A DNA stretch of 64,000 nt from Paracoccaceae bacterium (GCA_014323785.1 JACONJ010000025.1:267-64266); one strand, 5' to 3'; counted from the stretch's first letter, positions 9,126 through 18,506 are shown. Program-made: numbers and translations. Notes: generated by a model not told the origin, from the letters alone.

Positions 9126-10656
9126 ACCACGCTTCCTTATTGACACGAACGTATTTATCGACCTCGAGGATAATCGGCCGGTAAATCGGAATTTCTCGGA
9201 ATTCCTGCGACTGGCATCAAAACACAAGGCTGAAATCAATGTGCATGACGCTTCCAAAGATGATATTGCCAAAGATAAGGATGCGGAACGCAGACACATT
9301 TCGCTCAGCAAGTTGGATAAGTTTGTTCCGCTTCCAAAAACGCACGGATTAACCGAATCTGCCCTTGCCGAAAAGTTCGGAAAACTGAACAAACCCAGTG
9401 ATGTGGTTGATGCTACGCTGCTGCACGCCCTTAATCTCGGCATCGTTGGTTTTTTAGTGACAGAAGATCGGGAACTGCATGAAAGGGCACGCAAGCATGC
9501 CCCGGAACTTTCTGATCGATTGCTTTATGTTACAGGTGCAACAGCACTGCTGACGTCTTTATATGAGCCGGCCCGTGTTCCGATCCGGTATATTGAAGAG
9601 GTCGAAGCACACACGATTCCACATGATGATCCGATATTTGAGAGCCTGAGGGAAGATTACAGCGATCAATTTGATTCCTGGTGGCAGAAATGCGTGGCAC
9701 AGCGGCGCAAGTGCTGGATCGTTACCCGCACCGGAAGCCATGACATCGCGGGTATTCTGGTGCGCAAGTGTGAAACCGCCGCGGACACCGATGCCACGCG
9801 CCCCGGTGACAAAATCCTGAAAATATGCACCTTCAAGATCAGCCCGGAAGACCGTGGCATTAAACTTGGGGAGCTGTTGCTGAAGCAGGTTTTGTGGTTC
9901 GCGCAAAAGAACGCATATGACCTTACTTATCTGACCACTTACCCGAAACAGGGTGCACTTATTGAACTTTTGGAATTTTATGGTTTTCAGAAGACAGGGG
10001 ATCGCGAAAATGGTGAGATGATCTATGAGAAACCCATGTCATCAGGCAAGTTGCTGATCCCGGAGGGTGCTAATATCTTTGATGTGCAACGCTCAAACTA
10101 CCCGAGATTTTCAGCAGACACGATTGTAAAAGGATACGGAGTTCCAATCATAGAAAACTACCACGACGAATTGTTTCCTGATAAAAAACAGCCGGATTTA
10201 CTCGAGAATCTTGCCCCTCACGGTGGCCCAAAGCGCCTTGGAAACACGATCCGCAAGGTGTATCTTAGCCGCTCTCCTGCCAATCTTGATCAACCGGGAT
10301 ATCTGTTGTTCTTCTATAAAGGGCAATCAGAGCACCCTCCATCTCAATCGGTTACGGCAGTGGGTATCTTCGAGAATATGAATTTGGCACATTCGACCAT
10401 GGAATTGATGCACCTTACGCAGGGGCGTTCTGTTTATAGCGAAAAGCAACTTGGGGAATGGGAAGCGACGAAAGACCGGCCAGTAAAAGTCATCAATTTT
10501 CTGCTCGCCGGGTATTTCGATGAACCGGTCACATTGCCGGATCTAAAAGAATTCGGCGTGATACAGGGACAGCCCCCTCAGGCAATTTTCCAGATCAAGT
10601 GCCCGGGGTTAGAGGCACTGCTGCAACGATTGAATCCGGGGTTTGATATACGATGA
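9118..10656 (+). CDS. PIN domain - GNAT acetyltransferase - ASCH-like fusion protein
   Basis: A 512-residue multidomain protein. Residues 1-150 are a PIN nuclease domain: FLIDTNVFIDL with D9, SDVVDAT with D95/D98 and VTEDREL with D117 supply the acidic metal-binding residues. Residues of about 170-310 look like a GNAT fold, with the acetyl-CoA loop region ISPEDRGIKLGELLL and the late GNAT motif LIELLEFYGFQKTG. The last 140 residues (KVYLSRSPANLDQPGYLLFFYKG ... SVTAVGIFENM) resemble a PUA/ASCH-like domain. PIN domains usually cut RNA; GNAT toxins acetylate aminoacyl-tRNA. Both activities in one chain, coupled to a separate ASCH protein, suggest a toxin or defence effector, but that is inference. 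Base composition is lower in GC than the surroundings. Confidence 0.75.
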   Translation: MSKPRFLIDTNVFIDLEDNRPVNRNFSEFLRLASKHKAEINVHDASKDDIAKDKDAERRHISLSKLDKFVPLPKTHGLTESALAEKFGKLNKPSDVVDATLLHALNLGIVGFLVTEDRELHERARKHAPELSDRLLYVTGATALLTSLYEPARVPIRYIEEVEAHTIPHDDPIFESLREDYSDQFDSWWQKCVAQRRKCWIVTRTGSHDIAGILVRKCETAADTDATRPGDKILKICTFKISPEDRGIKLGELLLKQVLWFAQKNAYDLTYLTTYPKQGALIELLEFYGFQKTGDRENGEMIYEKPMSSGKLLIPEGANIFDVQRSNYPRFSADTIVKGYGVPIIENYHDELFPDKKQPDLLENLAPHGGPKRLGNTIRKVYLSRSPANLDQPGYLLFFYKGQSEHPPSQSVTAVGIFENMNLAHSTMELMHLTQGRSVYSEKQLGEWEATKDRPVKVINFLLAGYFDEPVTLPDLKEFGVIQGQPPQAIFQIKCPGLEALLQRLNPGFDIR

Positions 10657-10723
10657 AAACCATCGTATGACATAAAATATGCCCTGCCCGTGCGTTCCTG
10701 AGACAGATCGGAGTGGAACCTTA

Positions 10724-10972
10724 ATGACCAGAACCATGACTCACAAGGGCTACAATGCCCGCTTCTGGTATGACGACGAAGACAGGATCTATGCCGGACA
10801 GATTGCCGGAATCCGCGATATAGTCGGCTTTCATGCGGAAAATCTGAATGAGCTGGAGGCGGCATTCCACGAGGCGGTCGAGGATTATATCGAAACATGC
10901 GCCGAGATGGGCAAGCCCCCGCCAGAACCCTGGCCGGGAGACATTCACGGTTTGTCACCGGTCCCGTACTGA
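10724..10972 (+). CDS. HicB-like antitoxin-type protein without a HicA partner
   Basis: An 82-residue protein beginning at ATG 10724. Residues 4-60 (HKGYNARFWYDDEDRIYAGQIAGI, then DIVGFHAENLNELEAAFHEAVEDYIE) match the HicB/DUF1902 partial RNase H-like fold. Family members usually continue into a ribbon-helix-helix or HTH domain; here the protein ends after a short proline-rich tail, so the DNA-binding part is missing. A weakly RHH-like reading (GRHSRFVTGPVL) appears in another frame, consistent with a frameshifted tail, but this is uncertain. No HicA-sized gene lies on either side: the PIN-GNAT gene ends 67 bases upstream and a DUF1508 gene starts 58 bases downstream. Confidence 0.7.
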   Translation: MTRTMTHKGYNARFWYDDEDRIYAGQIAGIRDIVGFHAENLNELEAAFHEAVEDYIETCAEMGKPPPEPWPGDIHGLSPVPY

Positions 10973-11030
10973 AACCTACCCCCTCGCCCCTGCCCTGAAC
11001 AGGGCAGATTCAAACACGAAAGGACGAATT

Positions 11031-11225
11031 ATGTCGGAAATCTGCACAGACAGCAAACGCGACAAGTGGGAACTCTACAAGGACAGTCCCGGGGAATGGC
11101 GCTGGCGACGGACCGCCCAAAACGGAAACATCGTCGGGGCCGCGTCACAGGGCTACAGAAATAAGGCCGACTGCATCGCGAATGCACGGCGCAACGGCAT
11201 GGATCTCACCCCGCGGAAAACCTGA
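11031..11225 (+). CDS. YegP-like DUF1508 domain protein
   Basis: A 64-residue protein consisting of one DUF1508 repeat: DKWELYKDSPGEWRWRRTAQNGNIV followed by SQGYRNKADCIANARRNG. DUF1508 (HVO_2922/YegP) proteins are small alpha/beta proteins of unknown function, often with two tandem copies. The ATG at 11031 is preceded by AAAGGACG, a good ribosome-binding site. A related, apparently collapsed copy forms the N-terminus of the DUF262 protein at 31427-30192, which also begins MSE and shares the QGY-NKADCI-NA--GMD pattern. Confidence 0.8.
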   Translation: MSEICTDSKRDKWELYKDSPGEWRWRRTAQNGNIVGAASQGYRNKADCIANARRNGMDLTPRKT

Positions 11226-11288
11226 CGCCGTATAACGCCACCTGCCCATCTGGCCAGTGTGCACTGGCCGGGCAATTGGTTCTTATTC

Positions 11289-11350
11289 CGGAACGCGCCC
11301 GCGTGGACAGCTTGTTCCGGCTGTGCCGGGGCCATGACAGACCCCGTTAG
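11289..11350 (+). pseudogene. Relic of the 3' end of an MmeI-like restriction-modification gene
   Basis: Bases 11289-11350 resemble bases 8391-8450 of the MmeI-like gene (ERARVDHLLQMYEATTDP). Translated here they read ERARVDSLFRLCRG and, after a one-base shift, EAMTDP. A 15-base block (CGCGCCCGCGTGGAC) is identical, and I judge about four fifths of the aligned positions to match. One extra base in the relic breaks the frame and a stop follows, so it is not coding. It lies between the DUF1508 gene and the methyltransferase at 11402. Confidence 0.55.
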
Positions 11351-11401
11351 CAATATTAAGCCGATTCTGCGCAACCCAAAGGGAGAATCAGGATACCCTC
11401 T

Positions 11402-12250
11402 TTGAATATCAATTTGGGCGATTGTCTGGCCGTTACCCCGAAATTCGCGTCCGGTTCATTTGACCTGATCTACATTGATCCGCCCTTTAACACCGGGCGG
11501 ACGCAGTCACGGAAACGGCTGAAAACAACCCGCGCTGATGGCGGGGACCGGACAGGGTTTCAGGGGCACCGCTACAGAACCGAAGTGGTGGGGGAAATGG
11601 CTTATGAAGACGCGTTCGATGATTACCTTGCCGTTCTGGAACCAGGGCTCCGGGAAGCGCGGCGGCTTTTATCCGGCCGAGGGTCATTCTTTCTGCACAT
11701 CGATTATCGGGAAGCGCATTATTGCAAGGTGCTTCTGGATCGCATCTTTGGGCGCGCGTCATTCATCAATGAAATCATCTGGGCCTATGATTATGGGGCC
11801 AGATCAAAAAGCCGATGGTCCGCAAAACATGACACGATCTTCTGGTATGCGGCGGACCCCGATAACTACACCTATCGGTATGACGACATTGACCGGATCC
11901 CTTACATGGCCCCCGGCCTGGTGGGGCCCGAGAAAGCCAGACGCGGCAAAACCCCGACCGATGTGTGGTGGCAAACCATCGTGAGCCCGAACGGCAAAGA
12001 GAAGACGGGCTATCCCACACAGAAACCCATCGCGATTCTGAACCGTATTGTCAAAGTGCATAGCAACCCGGGTGATCGGGTTCTGGATTTCTTCGCGGGA
12101 AGTGGAACGACAGGGGAAGCCGCCATCCGCAACGGACGCAACGCGGTTCTGATCGATAACAACCCCGAAGCGGTTCAGGTCATGGCGAAGCGGCTGGCCT
12201 TTGCAAAGCCTGATATCCGCATGGGCGGTGCTGCAAAATCCGAAACGTGA
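11402..12250 (+). CDS. Beta-class DNA methyltransferase (adenine-N6 or cytosine-N4)
   Basis: A 282-residue methyltransferase. The catalytic motif IDPPFNTG (residues 25-32) precedes the AdoMet-binding motif FAGSGTTG (231-238), the order of beta-class enzymes such as M.RsrI and CcrM. DPPF favours N6-adenine methylation. TGYPTQKP near 202-209 is another typical element. The only start that includes the N-terminus is TTG at 11402, with AGGA upstream. No restriction endonuclease is adjacent, so it is either an orphan or the survivor of a lost pair; an MmeI-type relic lies just upstream. The sequence specificity cannot be read from the gene. Confidence 0.88.
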   Translation: MNINLGDCLAVTPKFASGSFDLIYIDPPFNTGRTQSRKRLKTTRADGGDRTGFQGHRYRTEVVGEMAYEDAFDDYLAVLEPGLREARRLLSGRGSFFLHIDYREAHYCKVLLDRIFGRASFINEIIWAYDYGARSKSRWSAKHDTIFWYAADPDNYTYRYDDIDRIPYMAPGLVGPEKARRGKTPTDVWWQTIVSPNGKEKTGYPTQKPIAILNRIVKVHSNPGDRVLDFFAGSGTTGEAAIRNGRNAVLIDNNPEAVQVMAKRLAFAKPDIRMGGAAKSET

Positions 12251-12361
12251 CAGGCGGACCGTGGCCCCCGGCACTGCCAGGATCGGAACGCCCGAGGCGG
12301 CGGGCTGTGGCCGTCGCGCGGCGTCGGAAAAAGCTTCCGCAGCGTCCGCACGGGGGCGGTG

Positions 12362-13048
12362 TTATTCAAGCCATGCGGCGTAGTCCGTAACCAAAAGACG
12401 GGCTGGTGCCTCATCCTCTTCAACCTTGGCAAAACGGCCAATCGGATCCCGGAACCAATTGTCGGTCGCATCGTCATTGACGGTAGAGACCTCCCCAACC
12501 AGCACATCGCCGCCTTCCCCCCAAAAGGCATGCCAATTCGTCGGCATCAGGGTCACGCTTTCGCCGGGGGCAAGCAGCAGCACCTCTCCCGGGGCATGGT
12601 CCCGCCGCTGGCCATCGCAATGGACGGTACCGCCCGCGCCCTTGTCAAAACTGCCATCGGGGGCCGCACCGAACACCTCAACCGCCAGAGTCGCGCCGCC
12701 GCGGTTGATGATATCCTCGGCCTTGATGTAGTGGCGATGCATCGGGCTGATCTGATCGCGCCTCGAGATCAGCAGTTTCTCGGCATAGCACCTGCCCCGG
12801 CCCGCCCGCAGATCCTCTGGTCGCCCGTTGCGCAGCGTGAACAGAACCAGGCCCAGCGCATCAAACACCCCCTGGCCGTAATCGGTAATGTCCCAGCCCA
12901 TCCGGCCCCTGATGATGCCGCCGATCCGGTCCCGGCGGGCCTGCATCTCGGCCGGGGTCCAGTAGGCAAAGGGCGGCAGGACAAGGCCGAATGCGCGAAT
13001 AAACGCCTCTGCTTCGGCCATGATGGCGTTGATCCTGGATCGTTTCAT
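12362..13048 (-). CDS. D-lyxose ketol-isomerase
   Basis: A 228-residue cupin-fold sugar isomerase. The metal-binding region SPMHRHYIKAEDIINRGG and the later TNWHAFWGEGGDVLVGEVS match D-lyxose isomerases (EC 5.3.1.15, COG3822), which interconvert D-lyxose and D-xylulose and often act on D-mannose. It is followed on the same strand by nothing related and is preceded by cobO across a 23-base gap, so co-transcription with cobO is possible without implying shared function. The 111-base stretch separating it from the convergent methyltransferase gene shows nothing recognisable. Confidence 0.85.
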   Translation of the reverse strand: MKRSRINAIMAEAEAFIRAFGLVLPPFAYWTPAEMQARRDRIGGIIRGRMGWDITDYGQGVFDALGLVLFTLRNGRPEDLRAGRGRCYAEKLLISRRDQISPMHRHYIKAEDIINRGGATLAVEVFGAAPDGSFDKGAGGTVHCDGQRRDHAPGEVLLLAPGESVTLMPTNWHAFWGEGGDVLVGEVSTVNDDATDNWFRDPIGRFAKVEEDEAPARLLVTDYAAWLE

Positions 13049-13071
13049 GTCTCCCCCGGCCGGTCAGAACG

Positions 13072-13680
13072 TCAGAACTCAACGCCCTTCTGTGCCGCGA
13101 TCCCGTCCTTGAACGGATGCTTCACTAAGGTCATCTCCGTGACCAGATCTGCGGCCTGGATCAGTTCGGGCTTTGCGTTGCGTCCGGTCAGAGCAACATG
13201 GGTCATTTCGGGCTTCCGGGTCAGCAGAAAGCTGACAACCTGATCAATATCCAGATAATCGTAGCGCAGGGCGATATTGATCTCGTCAAGCAGAACAAAG
13301 CGTATCTCGGGATCAAGGATCAGGGCCTTGGCCTGTTCCCAGCCAGCCGCGGTGGCCTTCACGTCCGCCTCACGATCCTGGGTTTCCCAGGTAAAGCCCT
13401 CGCCCGAGACGACAAAGCGACACTCCCCGGCGCAACGGGTGCGCAAAAACGTGCGCTCACCGGTGGTCCAGGTGCCCTTGATGAATTGGACCACGGCACA
13501 GGGGATGCCGTGGCCGATGCAGCGCATGATCATGCCGAACCCCGCAGAGGACTTGCCCTTGCCCTTGCCCGTATGGACGATGATCAGCCCCTTTTTCCCG
13601 GTCTTCGTCGCCATCAGCGTGTCGCGTGCGGTCTTGATGCGGCGCATTTTTGCATTGTGGCGGGCGGTGATCTTGTCCAT
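13072..13680 (-). CDS. cobO: Cob(I)yrinic acid a,c-diamide adenosyltransferase (CobO/BtuR family)
   Basis: A 202-residue protein with the Walker A-like ATP site IVHTGKGKGKSSAGFGM near residue 35, then CAVVQFIKGTWTTGE and the acidic FVLLDEINIALRYDYLD. These match corrinoid adenosyltransferases of the CobO/BtuR type, which attach the 5'-deoxyadenosyl group of ATP to the cobalt in late cobalamin synthesis and salvage. The ATG at 13680 is chosen because the longer open frame upstream is not family-like. cobT and cobS lie 2.3 kb away, beyond an antiporter gene. I found no cobalamin riboswitch in the 272 bases upstream. Confidence 0.93.
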   Translation of the reverse strand: MDKITARHNAKMRRIKTARDTLMATKTGKKGLIIVHTGKGKGKSSAGFGMIMRCIGHGIPCAVVQFIKGTWTTGERTFLRTRCAGECRFVVSGEGFTWETQDREADVKATAAGWEQAKALILDPEIRFVLLDEINIALRYDYLDIDQVVSFLLTRKPEMTHVALTGRNAKPELIQAADLVTEMTLVKHPFKDGIAAQKGVEF

Positions 13681-13952
13681 GGGTGCGGCCCTTTGCGGTG
13701 CGGGACACGCCCAGATTGCCGATCCCCCGCGCGGACCGCAAGGGCAATGCGCAAATCCGCGCCCTGCGCACACCATCAGCATCCCGGCAAGGCAGGGCGC
13801 AATGCACGCACCGTACCTTCAGATACGCCGGAGCTCTTGCACCGCCCCTGATCCATTGGATAGTCTTGCTGCATCCCGCCGTCGCACGGGTGTAATCGCA
13901 AATCGTCACGGATTCAGCCAAAGGCAGTGTGCCGCTGTAGGGGGTCGCCATA

Positions 13953-15938
13953 ATGGATGACGTTCTGCTACAGGCCACCATCTATCTGGGGGCGATGGTG
14001 ATTGCCGTACCGCTGTCGGTGCGGTTCGGGATGGGCTCGGTCCTGGGCTATCTGCTGGCGGGGATCATAATCGGCCCGGTTCTGGGCCTGGTGGGTGCCG
14101 AGACCGAGGATTTACAGCAGTTCGCAGAGTTCGGCGTGGTGCTGATGCTGTTTCTGATCGGGCTGGAACTGGACCCGCGCGGCCTGTGGGATATGCGCCG
14201 GACGCTGTTAGGCCTGGGCGGCGTGCAGGTGATCCTGACGACCGCGGCCCTGGCCTGTGGCGCGATGGTACTTGGATATCCCTGGCAGCAGGCCTTCGCG
14301 GTCGGGATGATCCTGACGCTTTCTTCCACCGCGATCGTGCTGCAAACCCTGACTGAGAAGAACCTGATGCAAACCGGCGGCGGGCGGGCCGCCTTTTCGG
14401 TTCTGTTGACCCAGGATATCGCGGTTATCCCGATGCTGGCCCTGCTGCCCCTGCTGGCGGTGCAAGGCAGTGTACGCTTTGCCGAAGACGGCTCCATGCA
14501 ACGCACCGGACACGGGGAGGAGGCCACCCATACCCTGTCCCTGGTCGAGGGGCTGCCAGGCTGGGGCGTGACCCTGGTGACATTGGGCGCGGTCGCCGCC
14601 GTGATCCTTGGGGGGTATTACCTGTCGCGCCCCCTTTTCCGTTTCATCCACATGGCGCGTCTGCGGGAAATGTACACCGCCGTCGCCCTGGTCATCGTGG
14701 TGGGCATTGCATTTCTGATGATCCTGGTGGGGCTGTCCCCGGCCCTTGGGGCTTTTGTTGCTGGTGTCGTGCTCGCAAACTCTGAATTCCGCCACGAGTT
14801 AGAGGCCGATATCGCCCCCTTCAAGGGTTTGCTTCTGGGGCTTTTCTTCATCACGGTGGGAGCCGGGATCAACTTTCGGTTTTTGTGGACCAACCTGGGT
14901 GACGTGGCAGGCCTGACCCTGGCACTGATGGTCATCAAGGGGCTGGTTCTGTTCGGAATTGGCCTGGTCTTTGGCATCCGGGGGCGCAGCCTGTGGCTTT
15001 TTACCCTTGGCCTGGCGCAAGCTGGCGAATTCGGCTTTGTCCTGATCTCCTTTTCCCTGCAACAGGCGGTCCTGCCGGGCCATGCCGCCGATATGCTTCT
15101 GCTGATTGTGGCCCTGTCGATGCTGCTGACGCCGCTGTTCTTCATCCTGTACGAGGTGCTCAGCCGCCGGTTCGCCGCAGGCGACGCGCACCCGGACGGG
15201 CCGGCACCGGATAAAATCGACCAGCAGGCCCCGATTATCATTGCCGGCATCGGACGTTTCGGACAGGTCGTGAACCGGATGCTGCAAGCCTCTGGCTTCA
15301 GGACGGTGGTACTTGACAGCGACCTGTCCAGGATCCAGCTGATGCGACAGTTCGGGTTTCGCGGGTTCTTTGGTGATCCAACCCGGCCCGCGCTTCTGCA
15401 CGCTGCGGGGTTCGAAACCGCAAAGGTGCTGGTTGTGGCCCTGAATGACAGGAACAAGGCGGTACAGCTGGTCAAATATGCCCGCAGGCACCGCCCGGAT
15501 ATCGCGATCACTGCCCGTGCCCATGATCGGTTGCACGTCTATGAGCTTTACGATGCGGGGGCCGACCATATTGTGCGGGAGATGTTCGACAGCTCGCTGC
15601 GCGCCGGGCGGTATGTTCTGGAGGATATGGGCCTGACGGATTATGAAGCCCACGCGCGCGAAATCGCCTTTTACCGCCATGATCGGCAGAACCTGCGCAC
15701 CCTGGCCGGGCTTTGGGTACCAGGGCTGCCGGTGGCGCAAAACGCCGCCTATATGGCGCGGGCGCGTGAGCTCAGCAGCAATCTTGAAGCGGCACTTGTC
15801 AGCCAGATGGATGAAACCGAATCCGCGGCCACCGCGGACAAACAGCCCCGCCGTACCCGAAGCGACGCGGTCGCGCTAAAGGGCATCATACCGCGCCGGA
15901 GCACAACGGGCCAGGACCAGGCCCGCACCCTGCCCTAA
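13953..15938 (+). CDS. CPA2-family monovalent cation:proton antiporter with TrkA-N domain (KefB/KefC-like)
   Basis: A 661-residue inner-membrane protein. The first 400 residues form the multi-helix antiporter domain, with [13 protein letters not shown] near residue 70, [13 protein letters not shown] near 128 and [19 protein letters not shown] near 268. From about residue 425, [17 protein letters not shown] is the GxGxxG dinucleotide site of a TrkA-N (RCK) domain. This arrangement is that of KefB/KefC potassium efflux systems gated by glutathione adducts. Whether it is KefB or KefC, and whether glutathione gates it, cannot be decided here. Its stop overlaps the stop of the convergent cobT gene by three bases. 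Confidence 0.9.
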   Translation: MDDVLLQATIYLGAMVIAVPLSVRFGMGSVLGYLLAGIIIGPVLGLVGAETEDLQQFAEFGVVLMLFLIGLELDPRGLWDMRRTLLGLGGVQVILTTAALACGAMVLGYPWQQAFAVGMILTLSSTAIVLQTLTEKNLMQTGGGRAAFSVLLTQDIAVIPMLALLPLLAVQGSVRFAEDGSMQRTGHGEEATHTLSLVEGLPGWGVTLVTLGAVAAVILGGYYLSRPLFRFIHMARLREMYTAVALVIVVGIAFLMILVGLSPALGAFVAGVVLANSEFRHELEADIAPFKGLLLGLFFITVGAGINFRFLWTNLGDVAGLTLALMVIKGLVLFGIGLVFGIRGRSLWLFTLGLAQAGEFGFVLISFSLQQAVLPGHAADMLLLIVALSMLLTPLFFILYEVLSRRFAAGDAHPDGPAPDKIDQQAPIIIAGIGRFGQVVNRMLQASGFRTVVLDSDLSRIQLMRQFGFRGFFGDPTRPALLHAAGFETAKVLVVALNDRNKAVQLVKYARRHRPDIAITARAHDRLHVYELYDAGADHIVREMFDSSLRAGRYVLEDMGLTDYEAHAREIAFYRHDRQNLRTLAGLWVPGLPVAQNAAYMARARELSSNLEAALVSQMDETESAATADKQPRRTRSDAVALKGIIPRRSTTGQDQARTLP

Positions 15939-16945
15939 CCGTCGCTGACCCCCGCCTCGGCAAAGGTTGCCATGCCCGCGTGACAGGCCAGCGCACCGCG
16001 CAGAATCTGGATGGCCAGGGCCGCACCGCTCCCCTCGCCCAGGCGCATATCAAGTGCCAGAAGCGGCTTTTTTCCCAGTTCCTGCAATAATCGGCCATGG
16101 GCCTGTTCGGCAGAACGGTGGCCCGCAACCGTATGGTCAAGTGCCCCAGGCACGGCGCAGTGCAGAACAGCGGCGGCGGCGGTACAGACAAAGCCATCTA
16201 GGATCACCGGGATCGAAAGCGTCCGCGCCCGCGCAATCGCGCCGGCCATCGCCGCCAGTTCCCGCCCGCCCAAGCAACGCAGCACCTCCAGCGGATCACG
16301 GGCGGTGTTCGCCTTTAGCCCCCTGGCCACCACCTGTGCCTTTAGCCGCACACCCGCATCGTCTAGGCCAGTACCCCGCCCGGCCCAATCCTCTGCCGTA
16401 CCTCCGAACAGAGCACAGGCAACGGCGGCGGCGGCGGTTGTGTTGCCGATGCCCATCTCCCCCGTCACCAGCACATCGGCATCCGGTTCAATGCTGCGCC
16501 AGCCCGTGCCAATGGCGGCCATCACATCCGCTTCACACATCGCCGGCCCCCGGGTGAAATCGGCGGTCGGCGTATCAATATCCAATGCCTCCACCGTCAG
16601 GGACGCACCCGCCACCGCGCAAAGCTGGTTGATCGCCGCCCCGCCTGCCCTGAAATTCGCAACCATTTGCGCCGTGACTTCGGGCGGAAAGGCACTGACC
16701 CCCTGGGCGGCAACCCCATGGCTCCCCGCAAAGATGGCGATCTGCGGCGCACGGATTACCAACCGCGGCGCGTTGCGCCAGCTGGCATACCAGATGGCCA
16801 GTTCCTCTAATTGTCCCAAGGCATTCGGCGGCTTGGTCAGCTGCGCATTCCGCGCCGCGGCGGCAGACCGGGCCGCGGGGGCGGGCCCAGGGGCGGCCCG
16901 AAGAGCATCCAGAAAAGCCTGGCGTGTTGGGGGTGGGGCGGTCAT
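15935..16945 (-). CDS. cobT: Nicotinate-nucleotide-dimethylbenzimidazole phosphoribosyltransferase
   Basis: A 336-residue CobT. Signatures include the phosphate-binding region [21 protein letters not shown], the central [13 protein letters not shown] and the C-terminal [13 protein letters not shown]. The enzyme makes alpha-ribazole phosphate from nicotinate mononucleotide and 5,6-dimethylbenzimidazole for the lower ligand loop of cobalamin. The ATG at 16945 is preferred over TTG 16954. It is divergent from cobS, separated by 91 bases that must hold both promoters, an arrangement common in Rhodobacterales. Confidence 0.94.
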   Translation of the reverse strand: MTAPPPTRQAFLDALRAAPGPAPAARSAAAARNAQLTKPPNALGQLEELAIWYASWRNAPRLVIRAPQIAIFAGSHGVAAQGVSAFPPEVTAQMVANFRAGGAAINQLCAVAGASLTVEALDIDTPTADFTRGPAMCEADVMAAIGTGWRSIEPDADVLVTGEMGIGNTTAAAAVACALFGGTAEDWAGRGTGLDDAGVRLKAQVVARGLKANTARDPLEVLRCLGGRELAAMAGAIARARTLSIPVILDGFVCTAAAAVLHCAVPGALDHTVAGHRSAEQAHGRLLQELGKKPLLALDMRLGEGSGAALAIQILRGALACHAGMATFAEAGVSDG

Positions 16946-17036
16946 GATCGGCAAAACCCTTTTGTTGCAGGGGGCCAGCTTTGATGTTTATCGCAAGGTG
17001 ATCCGCGCAGGATAACACAACAGAACGGCCCGGGGA

Positions 17037-17807
17037 ATGACGGACAGTGAGTGCCGCGATAAAGTTTTGTGCCAATGGGGCGATATTGGCCATGCCCTAA
17101 GGCTGCTGACACGGCTGCCCATGCCGGGTGGGGGCACCCCCGGGCGGGGTGGCCGTGCGGCTTGGGCATGGCCCCTGGCCGGGCTTGTGGTTGGTGGGTG
17201 CGGGGTGCTGTTGTTATCGCTGGCCCTGTGGCTGGGAGTGCCCACAGGGTGTGCCGCTGCGCTTGCGTTGACGGGGATGATCATGGCAACTGGTGCATTG
17301 CACGAGGACGGGCTGGCCGACAGTGCCGACGGGCTCTGGGGCGGGGGGACGGTCGCACGGCGGCTTGAGATCATGCGCGACAGCCGGGTCGGCAGCTACG
17401 GGGTGCTGGCCCTGGGGCTCAGTCTGCTGGCGCGATGGTCCTTGATCACAAGCCTGGCAGACAGTGCGCCGCTTGCGCTGATCGCCGCCGCAATGCCAAG
17501 CCGCGCCGCAATGGCCGGGGTTATGGCACTTTTGCCACCCGCCCGGGATCAGGGGCTGTCCCACAGGACGGGACGCCCCCCGCGGTTCACTGTGCTGCTG
17601 GCCCTGGGTGCGGCCTGTGCGGGGGCGGTTGTGCTAAGCGGCTTGTCAGCGGGGCTGACGGCAACGCTGGTTGCATGCGGTGCGGCCGGTGCTGTTGCGG
17701 CCCTGGCGAACGCAAAGATTGGCGGACAGACCGGCGATATCCTTGGTGCAAGCCAGCAGATGGCCGAAATCGCCGCGCTGGCCGCTTTGGCCGCGCTGCT
17801 GGTTTAG
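17037..17807 (+). CDS. cobS: Adenosylcobinamide-GDP ribazoletransferase
   Basis: A 256-residue membrane protein with several hydrophobic helices and the family motif HEDGLADSADGLWGG near residue 88, whose aspartates coordinate Mg2+. RDSRVGSYGVLAL follows, as in other CobS enzymes. It joins the GDP-activated corrin ring to alpha-ribazole in the last step of cobalamin assembly at the inner membrane, using the product line that CobT starts. It is divergently arranged with cobT. Confidence 0.93.
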   Translation: MTDSECRDKVLCQWGDIGHALRLLTRLPMPGGGTPGRGGRAAWAWPLAGLVVGGCGVLLLSLALWLGVPTGCAAALALTGMIMATGALHEDGLADSADGLWGGGTVARRLEIMRDSRVGSYGVLALGLSLLARWSLITSLADSAPLALIAAAMPSRAAMAGVMALLPPARDQGLSHRTGRPPRFTVLLALGAACAGAVVLSGLSAGLTATLVACGAAGAVAALANAKIGGQTGDILGASQQMAEIAALAALAALLV

Positions 17808-17845
17808 GGGGTAGGCAGGCGACCGCCCGTGCGGCCAAGGGAACA

Positions 17846-18364
17846 TCATCGGCCCGATTTCCGTGCCTTCAGGGCATCATTGACCTGCTGTTGTGCGGCG
17901 GCTGCGTCCGTCCCGTTCACTGCGGCCAATTCACGGGTCAGCCGCTCATGTGCGGCTTCGTAAAGCTGACGCTCGGAATAGCTCTGTTCGCGCCGGTCGT
18001 CGGTGCGGTGTAAGTCGCGCACCACCTCGGTAATGGCGATCAGATCGCCCGAGTTGATCTTTTGCCCATATTCCTGCGCCCGGCGCGACCACGTCGCGCG
18101 CTTGATGCGGGCTTTACCCTTTAGCGTGGCAAGTGCCTTGGACATCTCCTCGGGGCTGGAAAGGGGGCGCATGCCCACTTCGCTGGCTTTCGCGGTCGGC
18201 ACACGCAGGGTCATCTTGTCCTTTTCAAACGAGATCACAAATAGTTCCAGGGTCATTCCCGCGATCTCCTGTTCTTCGACCGCCATAACCCGACCGACTC
18301 CATGGGCCGGATAGACCACATAGTCATTGGGGCGGAATCCCCTGGATTTGCGTGCTTTTCTCAT
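17846..18364 (-). CDS. CarD/CdnL-family RNA polymerase-binding transcription regulator
   Basis: A 172-residue protein. Residues 9-70 (FRPNDYVVYPAHGVGRVMAVEEQEI and LFVISFEKDKMTLRVPTAKA) are the Tudor-like RNA-polymerase-interacting domain. The rest is a helical DNA-binding region (RRAQEYGQKINSGDLIAITEVVRDLHR). CarD proteins bind the RNA polymerase beta subunit and stabilise open complexes, notably at ribosomal RNA promoters. The ATG at 18364 has GGGGAAG upstream; the longer open frame would add 95 residues unlike the family. It lies downstream of fdxA on the same strand, as in many Rhodobacterales. Confidence 0.92.
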   Translation of the reverse strand: MRKARKSRGFRPNDYVVYPAHGVGRVMAVEEQEIAGMTLELFVISFEKDKMTLRVPTAKASEVGMRPLSSPEEMSKALATLKGKARIKRATWSRRAQEYGQKINSGDLIAITEVVRDLHRTDDRREQSYSERQLYEAAHERLTRELAAVNGTDAAAAQQQVNDALKARKSGR

Positions 18365-18506
18365 CTGTGTCTTCCCCTTGAAAGTGCGCTTATCAGGCAA
18401 CAAAAACCCCCGGCGGCACGGCAGGCTTTCCACACCTGGGGGGGCATGTGCTGATACCCTTACCGCGCCCGCCGCGCGTATCATAACCCGGTTCGTAACC
18501 CTGTTA

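Noticed and set aside
13681..13952. Cobalamin riboswitch upstream of cobO or between the cob genes
   Set aside because: I looked for the conserved B12-box element and associated stems in 13681-13952 and 16946-17036 and saw none.
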